From contig JADKBV010000011.1 of assembly GCA_016714895.1 (NCBI GenBank), positions 558,001 through 622,000 on the forward strand: a DNA stretch of 64,000 nucleotides, in the 5' to 3' direction. Origin of the DNA: Saprospiraceae bacterium (GTDB taxonomy: Bacteria > Bacteroidota > Bacteroidia > Chitinophagales > Saprospiraceae). A program made the translations under genes and the position numbers. Positions 47,701 through 56,067 of this stretch are shown in pieces. Every line of letters starts with the position of its first letter. Position 1 is the first letter of the stretch. Below the pieces are notes generated by a model. That model searched no databases and was not told the DNA's origin. It saw only the letters and a program-made list of their open reading frames with translations.

Positions 47701-50577
47701 TTATTTTGTTCTCCATATAACGCTTCAGAAAACTGTGAAACGGCAAAAGTTGTGGTTTGCGACAGTGTTTATACAACATCAGCTCTTGATACAGAACTGA
47801 CTTCCTTTGGCGGGTGTGCACCTCAGGCTCCGGGAACGTGGTATCGTCTGGAAGGAAATGACAAAGTCATTTCATTGGAGGTTACTGAGTTTTACAATCA
47901 TTTTGAAGATATAGTGGTTTTTGTCGGAGAAGGCCAATGTGGTCAGATTGTTTGTACAGATGCCTTTTTATTAAACAGAGAAAGGTCTGGGGCAGAATTT
48001 GCCGCCTTTGAAGGAAAATCTTATTTTATAAAACTGGAAGGACAGAGAGGTTTGCCTTTTGATCTTCTTGATTTTGAAATTACCTGCCGGAATCAGGCTG
48101 TCAACGGAAGTTGCAACGGCGCAATACCTATAGTTTGCGGAGAAGATTTCACAGGAAAAACCGGGAATCTTTCAAGCGAAGGGCTTCAAGCCTGTGAAGA
48201 TGACTTACCTGGATTATTTTATGCTGTTGAAACTTATGAAGGAGAATATACATTACATTTTGATCTGGTGGAAAGTGAACGTTTTTTAGTGACCATTTAT
48301 CAAAACTCTTGTGATACCAGCGGTGTATGTTTGTACAAAGAAGAGGTGAATAGTCAGCGGCAATCCATTACCTGGCAGTCAATATCAGCAGACACTTATT
48401 TTATAAGAATTTCGGGTATCGATGATCAATCGGATGATTTTTCAGCGGCCCTGACTTGCGATACCATTCCTTTGAATACGGATTGTAATCAGTCGGTTGT
48501 CCTTTCCTGTGAAGATACAGTAGATATATCTTTGGTTTCACCTTTGGGTTTTGAAGGTGAAAGTCCTTGTTTTTTTACGGAAAATGCAAGAATATTTTGG
48601 TATGAATTGCCCGCGACCAACAAAGTGATGTCGGTTGACATACTTAAGGGCAAAGAACAATCTCATTATATATCTTTATTAACCGGGGATTGTAATAATC
48701 CGGATTGTCTGAATGTTTATGACATAAACAGTGATTTTATTACCTTTCAAAAAGAAGGAGAGCTGCCTTATTATCTCGCCGTACATGGTGATGCTACCTC
48801 TTCCAATGATTTTTCATTTGTGTTGAGGTGTATTGACGGAGTTGACAATGATGAATGTTTTGATGCACGACCTTTAGCCTGTGGTGATACAACAAAAGCT
48901 GAAGTTTTATTTGCCAATCATACGCCTTTTGCTCAGGATGGTTGTGAAATCAATCCATGGAAGGATGTGTGGTACGAAATCGAAGGAAGGGATGGCATTT
49001 TTGAATTTGTTTTTACAGAAGAACAAAACTTCGGAGGATTTGTCAACGTATTCCTGAAAGGAGAATGTAATGCACTTACTTGTCTTACCAATGGTCCATG
49101 GCGTAATAATACGGCAGAAAGCGTTTTTCGTTTTGCCGGAGAAGAAGGTGTTAATTATCTTGTTTCTGTGCAGCATCCGGTAGGAGCATCGACATCATTT
49201 ACATTACAATGTGTACCCAGAGCTGCCAATGATTTATGTTCAGGGGCATTTCCGGTAGTGTTTTCTGACACCCTTTCTGTTGAATTGACCGGAAGTACAG
49301 GAGATGTTGACATAAGTTGTTATGAAGGACAAAAAGAAGGGGTATGGTATGCTTTCGAAGGTGATGGCGGATTTGTTTATTTTTCAAATGCAGATACATT
49401 GGCAAATGTTGTGGAGTATGCGCTTTTGGAAGGAAGTTGTGATACATTGGTTTGTTTGAAAACCGGAATGCTCCAAGGCAATGATTCTTTGACGTGGAAA
49501 ACGGAAAAGGACAAAATATATTATCTTGTTTTTTATGGAAATGATGGTAAAATCGTAGCTTCAAGGGGATTATTAGCAAACAATTTTTCATGTAATACAG
49601 CTTCAGAGCTACTGTGTAATGTTCCTGTTGCTATCAGTTCCAATGAATATATTCCGGATCAGGGAGAGTCATTATGTTCAGATCCGGATAAAAATACAGC
49701 ATGGTATGTGTTTATTGGTTCCGGAGAAATCAGGAATTTTTCATTCAGCAGCAGCGGAATCGATGGTTCAATGGAGGTGCTGACGGAATGCGGAGGATAT
49801 TGTTTGTACAGACATGAAATATCAGCCCAAAATCCGGAACCTTTTTCTTTTTTAGCGGTGGAAGACCAGAAATATTATATCAAACTGAATATTTTGAGGA
49901 GTGAATCTATCCATGTAATGATTATGGAAGATTTTTGTGAAGAGGGTTATAAAAATTATTCTATGGCGACCTCTTTGACGTTGGAATGCGGAGAAACAGA
50001 GGTGGAACCTCAATCAGGCATTATCAATCTTTTACCTGATTGTTACGATAATACATTTTCGACACATTGGTACACTTTTACCGGTAATGACAGCATTTTA
50101 ACGATTACGGACACCTTTCCGGAAGGGATAACCGCAACCATAGTCAATCAAAATTGTGAAGAGATATTCCAGTTTACTAACGATGATCTGAGCTTTTTGA
50201 CCCAAAAGGACAGTGTATATTTTATGGTTTTAAGATACCTTTCAACGGATAGTCAGGAATCATTCAGTTTTGGTGTTGATTATAATTGTATCATTGATCA
50301 CACTGATAACTTTACATCAGATATGTTTACTTTCAAAGTGATGCCAAATCCTTTTTCAGACAAAGTAATCCTTGAACTATTCAGTCCTGATTCCGGTCTT
50401 TCCGAGATCAAACTGACGGACAGTAGGGGCCAAAATATTTGGTCGGTACAACAACAAATTAATTCCGGAAAACAGTGGCTTCCTTTGGCAGAATGGCAAC
50501 AAATTCCGTCCGGAGTATACCTGCTTACTTTGACAACGGCAAAAACATCTGCCACCATCCGTTTGGTGAAGCTGTAA
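44755..50577 (+). CDS. Giant T9SS-exported protein of about 15 Cys-rich modules
   Basis: About 1940 residues from ATG 44755 (a second ATG follows at 44758; TTG 44749 is less likely). After a signal peptide (ends FSDAQS), roughly 15 modules of 110-130 residues repeat the pattern: C..A..L.CG near the start, a WY.L.G / WYTFEG strand in the middle, NCDTLKC or CDSLVC, then YYI / YFIR and a closing C. Module starts read, for example, DNIKCDFAKSLECGDS, GNGYCHEATEILCGDE and NDECFDARPLACGDT. The last ~80 residues are a T9SS type A sorting domain (VMPNPFSDKVILELF...IPSGVYLL...RLVKL). It is probably a long surface fibre or adhesin; this role is inferred. Confidence 0.88.
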   Translation: MMFLKKMLLLAGCWLYFFSFSDAQSVYTHDICTQATPVNADQHISFLFGIAGLDQYNCGTEIIQQNGVWYTYRGANKVVDILVGNEQSEKIDITVFSGNCDTLKCLSQQDLRFFGDSLTTYYILIAKNVYDYGIDPVAFTLVEKQPQSYDFCREAKILACDSTLPVIPQFLTSDDIHFFCGQQQSLGWFILEGDGQTKTIDMSAGFFNEILYSVYENSCDTLRCVYQGEGRQFRLATIPGKNYLVGISHKNLQLSIPIQVRLTCSDDNFNHVCHKSIPLLCSETLTATLSDTLAPDLVSDQMGDYPGLWYKAEGGSGQYRITISSPAIENLVIGMFKAPNGDCSSGLEPILFNPFPLPENIYVFNVLPGEEIYIKVAFFNQPVSFTISNDCKPFEDNIKCDFAKSLECGDSFDIYETAIGDFGNPKEGDEGNWFVLQGKDTPYLLAPESGSGSVFFDVYNDDCDSLVLIKSLEYFLTSQNGIFLDLPEGREYIIRTHFRNYNFSALEMKVICDANPGNGYCHEATEILCGDENFIDTRFLGVDTTEDSCQTSEGYWYTFEGDFSNVELIMNFPFQQFAVYEGNCDTLKCIYANEPFDGFKNFRFQTIGGIRYYIKFFGITPFSQRSFSIFCRASSDNVDCEQSDDLPCNDQLILDFKRVASSLGEDCNLENGFWYNLEGGNELIQIEGSKDVGIQVYENGCDSLVCKVTTQGFYTFYAEQGKMYFVRFFSSFSGQYPMQIRCRPEVKNDCDNTIDFTCPVSLEANFGNYLTLNEGDPGVSGWFGFWGEFTGDGSTYVIKNNFSGRSNQILIEIYNENCDTIEDSKVVLYDESWYFPTEPGVNYKVFCASPFAEISGSIDVNCVDKEDGMICDEASDILCEQAFIYNSANRSHDDKNEIYSQSWYTFEGDGSLANLMLLEPEGGFGYVFNVYESESSCDTLITIGQQTSNGKPLYWKTTSGKQYYIQIGMSNQTISAENWMFSLFCSPYNASENCETAKVVVCDSVYTTSALDTELTSFGGCAPQAPGTWYRLEGNDKVISLEVTEFYNHFEDIVVFVGEGQCGQIVCTDAFLLNRERSGAEFAAFEGKSYFIKLEGQRGLPFDLLDFEITCRNQAVNGSCNGAIPIVCGEDFTGKTGNLSSEGLQACEDDLPGLFYAVETYEGEYTLHFDLVESERFLVTIYQNSCDTSGVCLYKEEVNSQRQSITWQSISADTYFIRISGIDDQSDDFSAALTCDTIPLNTDCNQSVVLSCEDTVDISLVSPLGFEGESPCFFTENARIFWYELPATNKVMSVDILKGKEQSHYISLLTGDCNNPDCLNVYDINSDFITFQKEGELPYYLAVHGDATSSNDFSFVLRCIDGVDNDECFDARPLACGDTTKAEVLFANHTPFAQDGCEINPWKDVWYEIEGRDGIFEFVFTEEQNFGGFVNVFLKGECNALTCLTNGPWRNNTAESVFRFAGEEGVNYLVSVQHPVGASTSFTLQCVPRAANDLCSGAFPVVFSDTLSVELTGSTGDVDISCYEGQKEGVWYAFEGDGGFVYFSNADTLANVVEYALLEGSCDTLVCLKTGMLQGNDSLTWKTEKDKIYYLVFYGNDGKIVASRGLLANNFSCNTASELLCNVPVAISSNEYIPDQGESLCSDPDKNTAWYVFIGSGEIRNFSFSSSGIDGSMEVLTECGGYCLYRHEISAQNPEPFSFLAVEDQKYYIKLNILRSESIHVMIMEDFCEEGYKNYSMATSLTLECGETEVEPQSGIINLLPDCYDNTFSTHWYTFTGNDSILTITDTFPEGITATIVNQNCEEIFQFTNDDLSFLTQKDSVYFMVLRYLSTDSQESFSFGVDYNCIIDHTDNFTSDMFTFKVMPNPFSDKVILELFSPDSGLSEIKLTDSRGQNIWSVQQQINSGKQWLPLAEWQQIPSGVYLLTLTTAKTSATIRLVKL

Positions 50578-50597
50578 AACGGATATCTGATCCTGAA

Positions 50598-50637
50598 TTT
50601 CCTGTGAAAGTTTGGCAAAATAAACTTTCACAGGAAA
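50598..50637. terminator. Long perfect hairpin between convergent genes
   Basis: Arms of 16 bp (TTTCCTGTGAAAGTTT / AAACTTTCACAGGAAA) around an 8-nt loop, between the giant gene and cruF. It lacks a strong T-run, but the position and stem suggest a shared terminator. Confidence 0.7.
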
Positions 50638-50707
50638 TAGTTTCAGATTAACTTTGGATCAGAATATTTTGTGGTTTACGCCTTGGTTGATGTCTTGTTT
50701 TCATTCT

Positions 50708-51373
50708 TTACACCACAAAAATAAAAAACAATGTCTGTAAAACAATCAAAAAGACAGCAAAATAGTTGACATCATGATGTAATGATTTATTCATAAAAAG
50801 AGGTGTTAGCAAAAATCCGGAAATCAGATACCAACATATATAATTGAATAGGGGTATATTACCATCAGGAAGCCATTGCCAATAACCGAGCGAGATAGCT
50901 GCGGGTTCCAGCGTAAAATCAAATAGGGTTGTCAATGCTGCTGCGATATTGATTAAACCGAAATTGACCCAAACGGATCGTTGGGAATTTTTTGTGAGAT
51001 ATTTGTATACAAATAATACTGTCTGACCAATTGAATATACGGTGACAAACCAAAGAATGCCGATTAAAACCGGAACACCTCCGATTTTAAAACCCATAGC
51101 TGTGCCATATGTGTAATCACCAAAAAGGTATCCGGTATTGGTACCTATCCATTCACTCAAAAATCCGATACTAAAACATAAGATAAGGTAATTTATTTTT
51201 TGTCTGTTGATAATTTTTTCATTCCAAATTATCAAACTTGTCATCAATAATAAGGTAAAAGGTGTCATGGAAATGAACCAGGTTCTCGCTTCGCTCATCA
51301 TGCCTATCAGTCCGCTGATATGAAATAGAGAGGCTATAAAAACCGATAGGTATAATGGTTTGTAAATTTTCAT
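50708..51373 (-). CDS. cruF: Carotenoid 1',2'-hydratase-type membrane protein (CruF family)
   Basis: 221 residues with about seven hydrophobic segments. The family part includes LSEWIGTNTGYLFGDYTYG (~75-93), GVPVLIGILWFVTVYSIGQT and FDFTLEPAAISLGYWQW (~150-167), which match the carotenoid biosynthesis family PF04240 that contains CruF. Members add a hydroxyl at C-1' of linear or monocyclic carotenoids. It ends a unit 8 nt downstream of the desaturase gene, supporting the pathway role. The exact carotenoid is not deducible. Confidence 0.82.
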   Translation of the reverse strand: MKIYKPLYLSVFIASLFHISGLIGMMSEARTWFISMTPFTLLLMTSLIIWNEKIINRQKINYLILCFSIGFLSEWIGTNTGYLFGDYTYGTAMGFKIGGVPVLIGILWFVTVYSIGQTVLFVYKYLTKNSQRSVWVNFGLINIAAALTTLFDFTLEPAAISLGYWQWLPDGNIPLFNYICWYLISGFLLTPLFMNKSLHHDVNYFAVFLIVLQTLFFIFVV

Positions 51374-51380
51374 TTTTTTG

Positions 51381-52847
51381 TCATTTTATCCGATCACTTA
51401 CAATTTTTGCACTTCTTAGACATAAAGGAATGCCGCCACCCGGATGTACACTGCCTCCGACAAAATAAAGGCCTTTTATTGTATTGGTTTGGTTGGGATG
51501 ACGTAAAAATGCTGCGAATCTGCTGTTGCTGCTTGTTCCGTACAAACTGCCGGTATAACTTGACGTTCTGAGATCGATGAGCGCCGGATCGAGATAGTCT
51601 TCTGTTTGAATATATTCCGCAATATTTGTCTTGAGAATTTTACTAAGTTTTCGGATCACATTATTTCTGCATTTTTCACGCCAAACATCCCAATCCTGCC
51701 CGATATCGTGTGGCGCATTGACCATCACAAACCAGTTTTCACATCCTTCCGGAGCCTGGGAGGATTCCATTTTTGAAGTAATGTTGATGTATACAGTCGG
51801 GTCATCATGTAGTTCTTTTTTTTCAAAAATGGAATAAAATTCCTTTTCATAATCTGATGAAAAAAATATATTGTGCAAATCCAGAGAGGGAAAAGAAGTG
51901 TTTATACCCCAATAAAAAATAATGGCACTGCTGCTTCTTTCCTGCCGGATGATTTTTTTTGCTTTTTGTTCATTTTTCAATAAATGTTTATACGTGTAAT
52001 AAACGTCCATATTGGAAACAATAAGATCAGCCGGAATATTTTTATCATGAACCGTGATACTTTTTACTTTTTGACCTTCAAGATTAACAGAAGAAACCGG
52101 AGCATTAAAAACAAATTGTACATTTTGTTTTAATGCCAGGGAATACAAAGCGTTGGTAATGCTGATCATACCTCCTGAAGGATAAAAGGTGCCTTCATTA
52201 TGTTCGAGGTGTGGAATCATCGAAAGCATAGCAGGTGCTTTGTATGGATTGCTACCATTGTACGTTGCAAATCTGTTGAATATCTGCATCGTTTCCGGTT
52301 TGGTAAAACAGGTTTTATTATATTGAGCCAAAGAGCTCAACAAATAAGAAGATTTTGTTGCTTTGAGGGCTTTAAAAATTTGATTAAAGGGTAGTTTAAT
52401 AATTTGTTTGATCGGATAATCCAAAAAAAGCCGGCCTATATTCTGATAAGTCTGTTTAGCTCGCTGAAGATAAGCGACAACCAGATTTTTATCTTCTCCC
52501 AGCTTAGAAGATAATTCGGTAGCAAAATCTTCGGGATTGGCAAAAGCATGGATAACAGTGCCTGATTCAAAAAAATATTTGCAGGCGATGTGTGTTTTTG
52601 AATAAGAAAAATATTTTTCCAATGGTTCGTTACAGAGTTCAAACAATTCAGTGATCAGTCCGGGTTGAGTAAATAACGAAGGGCCTGCGTCAAATTGATA
52701 ACCATCTCTTTCGAAATGACTCAGTTTGCCGCCCGGGTAGCTGTTTTTTTCATAAACTTCGACATGATACCCTTTTGCGGATAATCGGATAGCAGTAGCA
52801 AGGCCTGCAACACCACTACCAATTATGACTGCTTTTTTTTGGTTCAT
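51381..52847 (-). CDS. crtD: Carotenoid desaturase, CrtD/CrtI type
   Basis: About 488 residues. Start set at ATG 52847 (MNQKKAVIIGSGVAGLATAI), giving the FAD-binding GxGxxG near the N-terminus; the longer frame to 52907 adds an unusual leader. Also visible are YEKNSYPGGKLSHFERDGYQ, the C-terminal FAD contact LYFVGGSVHPGGGIPLCLRS, and a full-length middle domain. CrtI-type enzymes add double bonds to carotenoids. Partnership with cruF suggests a 3,4-desaturase after hydration (CrtD) rather than phytoene desaturase. Phytoene synthase (crtB) is not in the window. Confidence 0.82.
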   Translation of the reverse strand: MNQKKAVIIGSGVAGLATAIRLSAKGYHVEVYEKNSYPGGKLSHFERDGYQFDAGPSLFTQPGLITELFELCNEPLEKYFSYSKTHIACKYFFESGTVIHAFANPEDFATELSSKLGEDKNLVVAYLQRAKQTYQNIGRLFLDYPIKQIIKLPFNQIFKALKATKSSYLLSSLAQYNKTCFTKPETMQIFNRFATYNGSNPYKAPAMLSMIPHLEHNEGTFYPSGGMISITNALYSLALKQNVQFVFNAPVSSVNLEGQKVKSITVHDKNIPADLIVSNMDVYYTYKHLLKNEQKAKKIIRQERSSSAIIFYWGINTSFPSLDLHNIFFSSDYEKEFYSIFEKKELHDDPTVYINITSKMESSQAPEGCENWFVMVNAPHDIGQDWDVWREKCRNNVIRKLSKILKTNIAEYIQTEDYLDPALIDLRTSSYTGSLYGTSSNSRFAAFLRHPNQTNTIKGLYFVGGSVHPGGGIPLCLRSAKIVSDRIK

Positions 52848-52965
52848 CAGAAGGTTGTATTTTGAATCGAAACCTGTAACATACGGAAGTAATTTCGACC
52901 CAAACAATTTGTACCCTCCGATGTTCGTAAAATGAATTTATATTTTGAACAAACTTTATTTGCTG

Positions 52966-53670
52966 ATGGATCAGGTCACCACTTTTACCTTATTTCGATT
53001 TTCGGGATGGAAAAACAAATTTTTTGCTTTAAAAAATATGGCTCAGTTTGTTCCAGCCTGCAAAGAGGTAAAAGGGTTGAAGTTTATCAAGTTAATGGGT
53101 AGTGGCAGAGGCGATGGTTTCAGTGTTTTGCCTGATTTGAGACAATATGTATTGATGTGTGTCTGGCAAAATGAGGATGATGCTGAGCATTTTTTTAAAA
53201 ATTCCGCTATTTTTAAAGATTATGTGGCGCATACAGCAGCGTTTCAGACCTTATATATGAAAACAACGATGGTTCATGGACTTTGGGGAGGAATAAATCC
53301 ATTTTCAGCAGAAGGTTCATTGTTTGTTGAGGATAACATGGTAGCCGTTTTGACCAGAGCAACCATTCGATGGAAAGATATGATCCGTTTTTGGAAGGAT
53401 GTTCCTGCGGTAAGTGGTAGTTTATCTCAGGGACCAAGACCTTTATTTGCTGCAGGGGTCGGCGAGTTGCCATTCAGGTATCAGGCTACTTTTAGTATTT
53501 GGAAAAACAGCCATGAAATGAAATCATTTGCTTATAAAACCAGAGCTCATTCCGACATTGTCGCTAAAACCAGAAAAGTCGGTTGGTATAGCGAGGAGTT
53601 GTTTGCCAGATTTGTGATATACCGGACGGAAGGGGAAAAATTGTTGGGACTTCAGGAAAGTTTTTTCTAA
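52966..53670 (+). CDS. crtA: Carotenoid ketolase/monooxygenase, CrtA family
   Basis: About 234 residues from ATG 52966 (MDQVTTFTLFRFSGW); a TTG at 52945 is possible. It matches the spheroidene monooxygenase family: GSGRGDGFSVLPDLRQYVLM, CVWQNEDDAEHFF, VLTRATIRWKDMIRFWKDVP, GVGELPFRYQATFSIW, FAYKTRAHSDIV and WYSEELFARF. The family adds a keto group to carotenoids. It is divergent from crtD-cruF across a short intergenic stretch, which suggests shared control of the pigment genes. Confidence 0.82.
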   Translation: MDQVTTFTLFRFSGWKNKFFALKNMAQFVPACKEVKGLKFIKLMGSGRGDGFSVLPDLRQYVLMCVWQNEDDAEHFFKNSAIFKDYVAHTAAFQTLYMKTTMVHGLWGGINPFSAEGSLFVEDNMVAVLTRATIRWKDMIRFWKDVPAVSGSLSQGPRPLFAAGVGELPFRYQATFSIWKNSHEMKSFAYKTRAHSDIVAKTRKVGWYSEELFARFVIYRTEGEKLLGLQESFF

Positions 53671-53756
53671 AAACAAATTATAACAAAATTAGTATACAGA
53701 TCCTGTGAATGAAACAAATCATGAACTGAAAGAAAATAAGTAAGGATGCTGTAAAC

Positions 53757-54572
53757 TTATCCACGACCGACCGGTGCTTCTGTCTCCACCGGATATGGGA
53801 CTCTGATTCCTGCTTGCTTTAGTGCTTTTTTAATTTCTTTATGACTGTCGTAATACACTGACCAATAGGTAGCATCTGTAGCATAGGGTCTGACATCAAT
53901 GATCACATTACTATCCGCAAACTTTGAAATGGCGATCGTCGGCTCGTCGGGCAATCTGTCTTTAACATTTTGTAAAGCACCTGAAATGATGGACTTGATG
54001 GTATCAAAATCTTCTTCATAGGGCATGGCGACCTGGAGGTCAACCCGTAATTTTCCGTTAGCCGAAAGATTGGTCATCACACCACTGGTTGCAATACCAT
54101 TAGGCATAATCACCCTTTTGTTATCATCGGTATTGATGACGGTATTAAAAACCTGAATCTCTTCAACCCTTCCTGTGATACCTTGAATTTCTACCAGATC
54201 ACCGACTTTGTAAGGTTTAAAAATCAGGATCATCACCCCGGAAGCAAAATGGCCAAGCGTTCCGCTTAATGCTGCTCCTACCGCAAGTCCTGCTCCTGCG
54301 AGTAAAGCAGCAAAAGCTGTGATTTCGATACCTACAACACCGGCAGCAGTCAGGATAACCAGAAATTTCAGCAAGGTTGAAATCAGGGAAGTTAAAAAAG
54401 GTATTAAATCGGCATCCATTTTTGACTGTCGGAGCGATTTTCCAAAAATTCTTCCGGCGAGATTAGCTATAAAAAATCCGACAAGGAGGACCAAAATACC
54501 ACCTGCTACTTTTGGTGACCAGGACAATATGAGGTTCCAGATGGATTGTAACTCTGTAGATTGTATGTCCAT
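53757..54572 (-). CDS. Small-conductance mechanosensitive channel, MscS type
   Basis: 271 residues. Three N-terminal membrane segments are visible, with a Gly/Ala-rich pore helix (FAALLAGAGLAVGAALSGTL, GHFASGVMILIFKPYKVGD) and the beta domain signature (IQGITGRVEEIQVFNTVINT, RVIMPNGIATSGVMTN). This is the basic three-helix MscS length. It opens when membrane tension rises in osmotic downshock. It stands alone. Confidence 0.93.
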   Translation of the reverse strand: MDIQSTELQSIWNLILSWSPKVAGGILVLLVGFFIANLAGRIFGKSLRQSKMDADLIPFLTSLISTLLKFLVILTAAGVVGIEITAFAALLAGAGLAVGAALSGTLGHFASGVMILIFKPYKVGDLVEIQGITGRVEEIQVFNTVINTDDNKRVIMPNGIATSGVMTNLSANGKLRVDLQVAMPYEEDFDTIKSIISGALQNVKDRLPDEPTIAISKFADSNVIIDVRPYATDATYWSVYYDSHKEIKKALKQAGIRVPYPVETEAPVGRG

Positions 54573-54699
54573 AATTGTTTTTAGAAATTCGGGATCAAAA
54601 AAAAGGAAAAAAACACACTATACCTAATGTAAAAAATTAAGTTTTTTATCTGACACGATTTGTATTGTTAAAAAAAAACATCAAAATACCTTTATATCC

Positions 54700-55902
54700 T
54701 TAGCGGATGCTCAGAATCTTTAATTCCACCCTTTGATTTTTTTTCCTTCCGGGAACGGTTCTGTTGTCTGCTATAGGCTTTCTTTTTCCGTAACCTTTGA
54801 ATTGTATTCTATCCGGTGACAGACCTTTATTGATCAGGTATTCAGCGACAACCTTAGCTCTTTTTGTACTGAGTCTGTCACAATAATCATCTGAAGGAAT
54901 GTTATTGGTATGTCCACCGATTTCCACGACAATATTTTTATTATTTTTTAAAAATATAAATATTTCATCAAGAACCGGAATTGAATTCTGATTGATGACA
55001 GCACTATCTTCTGAAAAATTTAAACTTTTGATCAGTAGTGTTTCACCAACCTTAAATTGTGTTTTTGCCAGATCCGTCATGATTTTTGGCTTGGGGTCTT
55101 CTTTGACAACCGGTTTTTTATCCGTATTACCGGAAGCTGGTTTTTTGGGTGGTGTAACCGGAGTAGACGGGGTTGTTTTTTTGGAAGAGGAAGAAACATT
55201 CGGTTTTTGTGATTTTTCAGCATTTACAATCAAAGGAGCTTCCTCACTACATTTAATTTTTACAATGTGTGTTGCGCCGTCCACCAAAATATTTCCGCAA
55301 TAGGGCGCCAGGGTTGGGGTTTTATAATACGCTGAAAAAGTAAGATATAAGATGGGCCGTTTGGGTTTTAGTTTAAAACGGTATATCTGCCAACTGTTGT
55401 TCCTTACGACTTCGGATTCTGAAAGCAATTCCATTTCCTGGCAAAGGGTGCTTCCTCCCCAGACCCTTAGAACAATCGGGGATGTATAATTTGTTTTTTC
55501 ACCTGTCAATCGGCTCAGACTAACATATTTTTCAGCTCTGGCAAGGTGAACGGTTATCGCATAACACTGACCGGGAAATAAAGTGCCTGACAATCTCTGA
55601 CTCACGGATTCGTAAGTGTCATTATCTCTGGTGACCATTCCAAGATAAGTTTTACCTTCAGAAGCAGGCAGATTGTTTTCCCAAAAACCGTTAGGGTGGA
55701 TATCAGGAGGAGACTCTCCCTGAAAACCATGAAGTGCAGCACAATCTTCCCATCCGTTGATACCAGTCCAATAGCCTAAATCTCCGCCCCTTTTGGGCAC
55801 ATCTTCAAATGATCCGTTTGTTATACGGATAGTATCCTGAGCTTGCGACCAATAAATCGGCAACAACAGGAAGGCCACGAACCATTCTTTTTTCAATTGC
55901 AT
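54700..55902 (-). CDS. OmpA-family outer-membrane protein with an N-terminal sugar-binding-like domain
   Basis: 400 residues. A signal peptide (1-21, SQAQ) is followed by a ~200-residue beta-sandwich domain (NGSFEDVPKRGGDLGYWTGI, typical of secreted lamin/CBM-like domains in Bacteroidota). A Pro/Ser/Lys linker (~235-270) leads to a C-terminal OmpA domain with the peptidoglycan motif VVEIGGHTNNIPSDDYCDRLS, TKRAKVVAEYLINKGLSPDRI and GYGKRKPIADN. It probably anchors surface material to the wall. It stands alone. Confidence 0.88.
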   Translation of the reverse strand: MQLKKEWFVAFLLLPIYWSQAQDTIRITNGSFEDVPKRGGDLGYWTGINGWEDCAALHGFQGESPPDIHPNGFWENNLPASEGKTYLGMVTRDNDTYESVSQRLSGTLFPGQCYAITVHLARAEKYVSLSRLTGEKTNYTSPIVLRVWGGSTLCQEMELLSESEVVRNNSWQIYRFKLKPKRPILYLTFSAYYKTPTLAPYCGNILVDGATHIVKIKCSEEAPLIVNAEKSQKPNVSSSSKKTTPSTPVTPPKKPASGNTDKKPVVKEDPKPKIMTDLAKTQFKVGETLLIKSLNFSEDSAVINQNSIPVLDEIFIFLKNNKNIVVEIGGHTNNIPSDDYCDRLSTKRAKVVAEYLINKGLSPDRIQFKGYGKRKPIADNRTVPGRKKNQRVELKILSIR

Positions 55903-56067
55903 AAGTATGAAGTACAGGTCATGAACGTATGATGAAAAGATTTGTATACAAAAAGCCGTATTTTTTAGATTATATTAACGAAAAAACCGACGCAAAGTTT
56001 TTATCTGTCTACTAAGATTATCAGACATAAAAAGGTAAAATTCTGATTATTATTTTTAACTTAAAAT

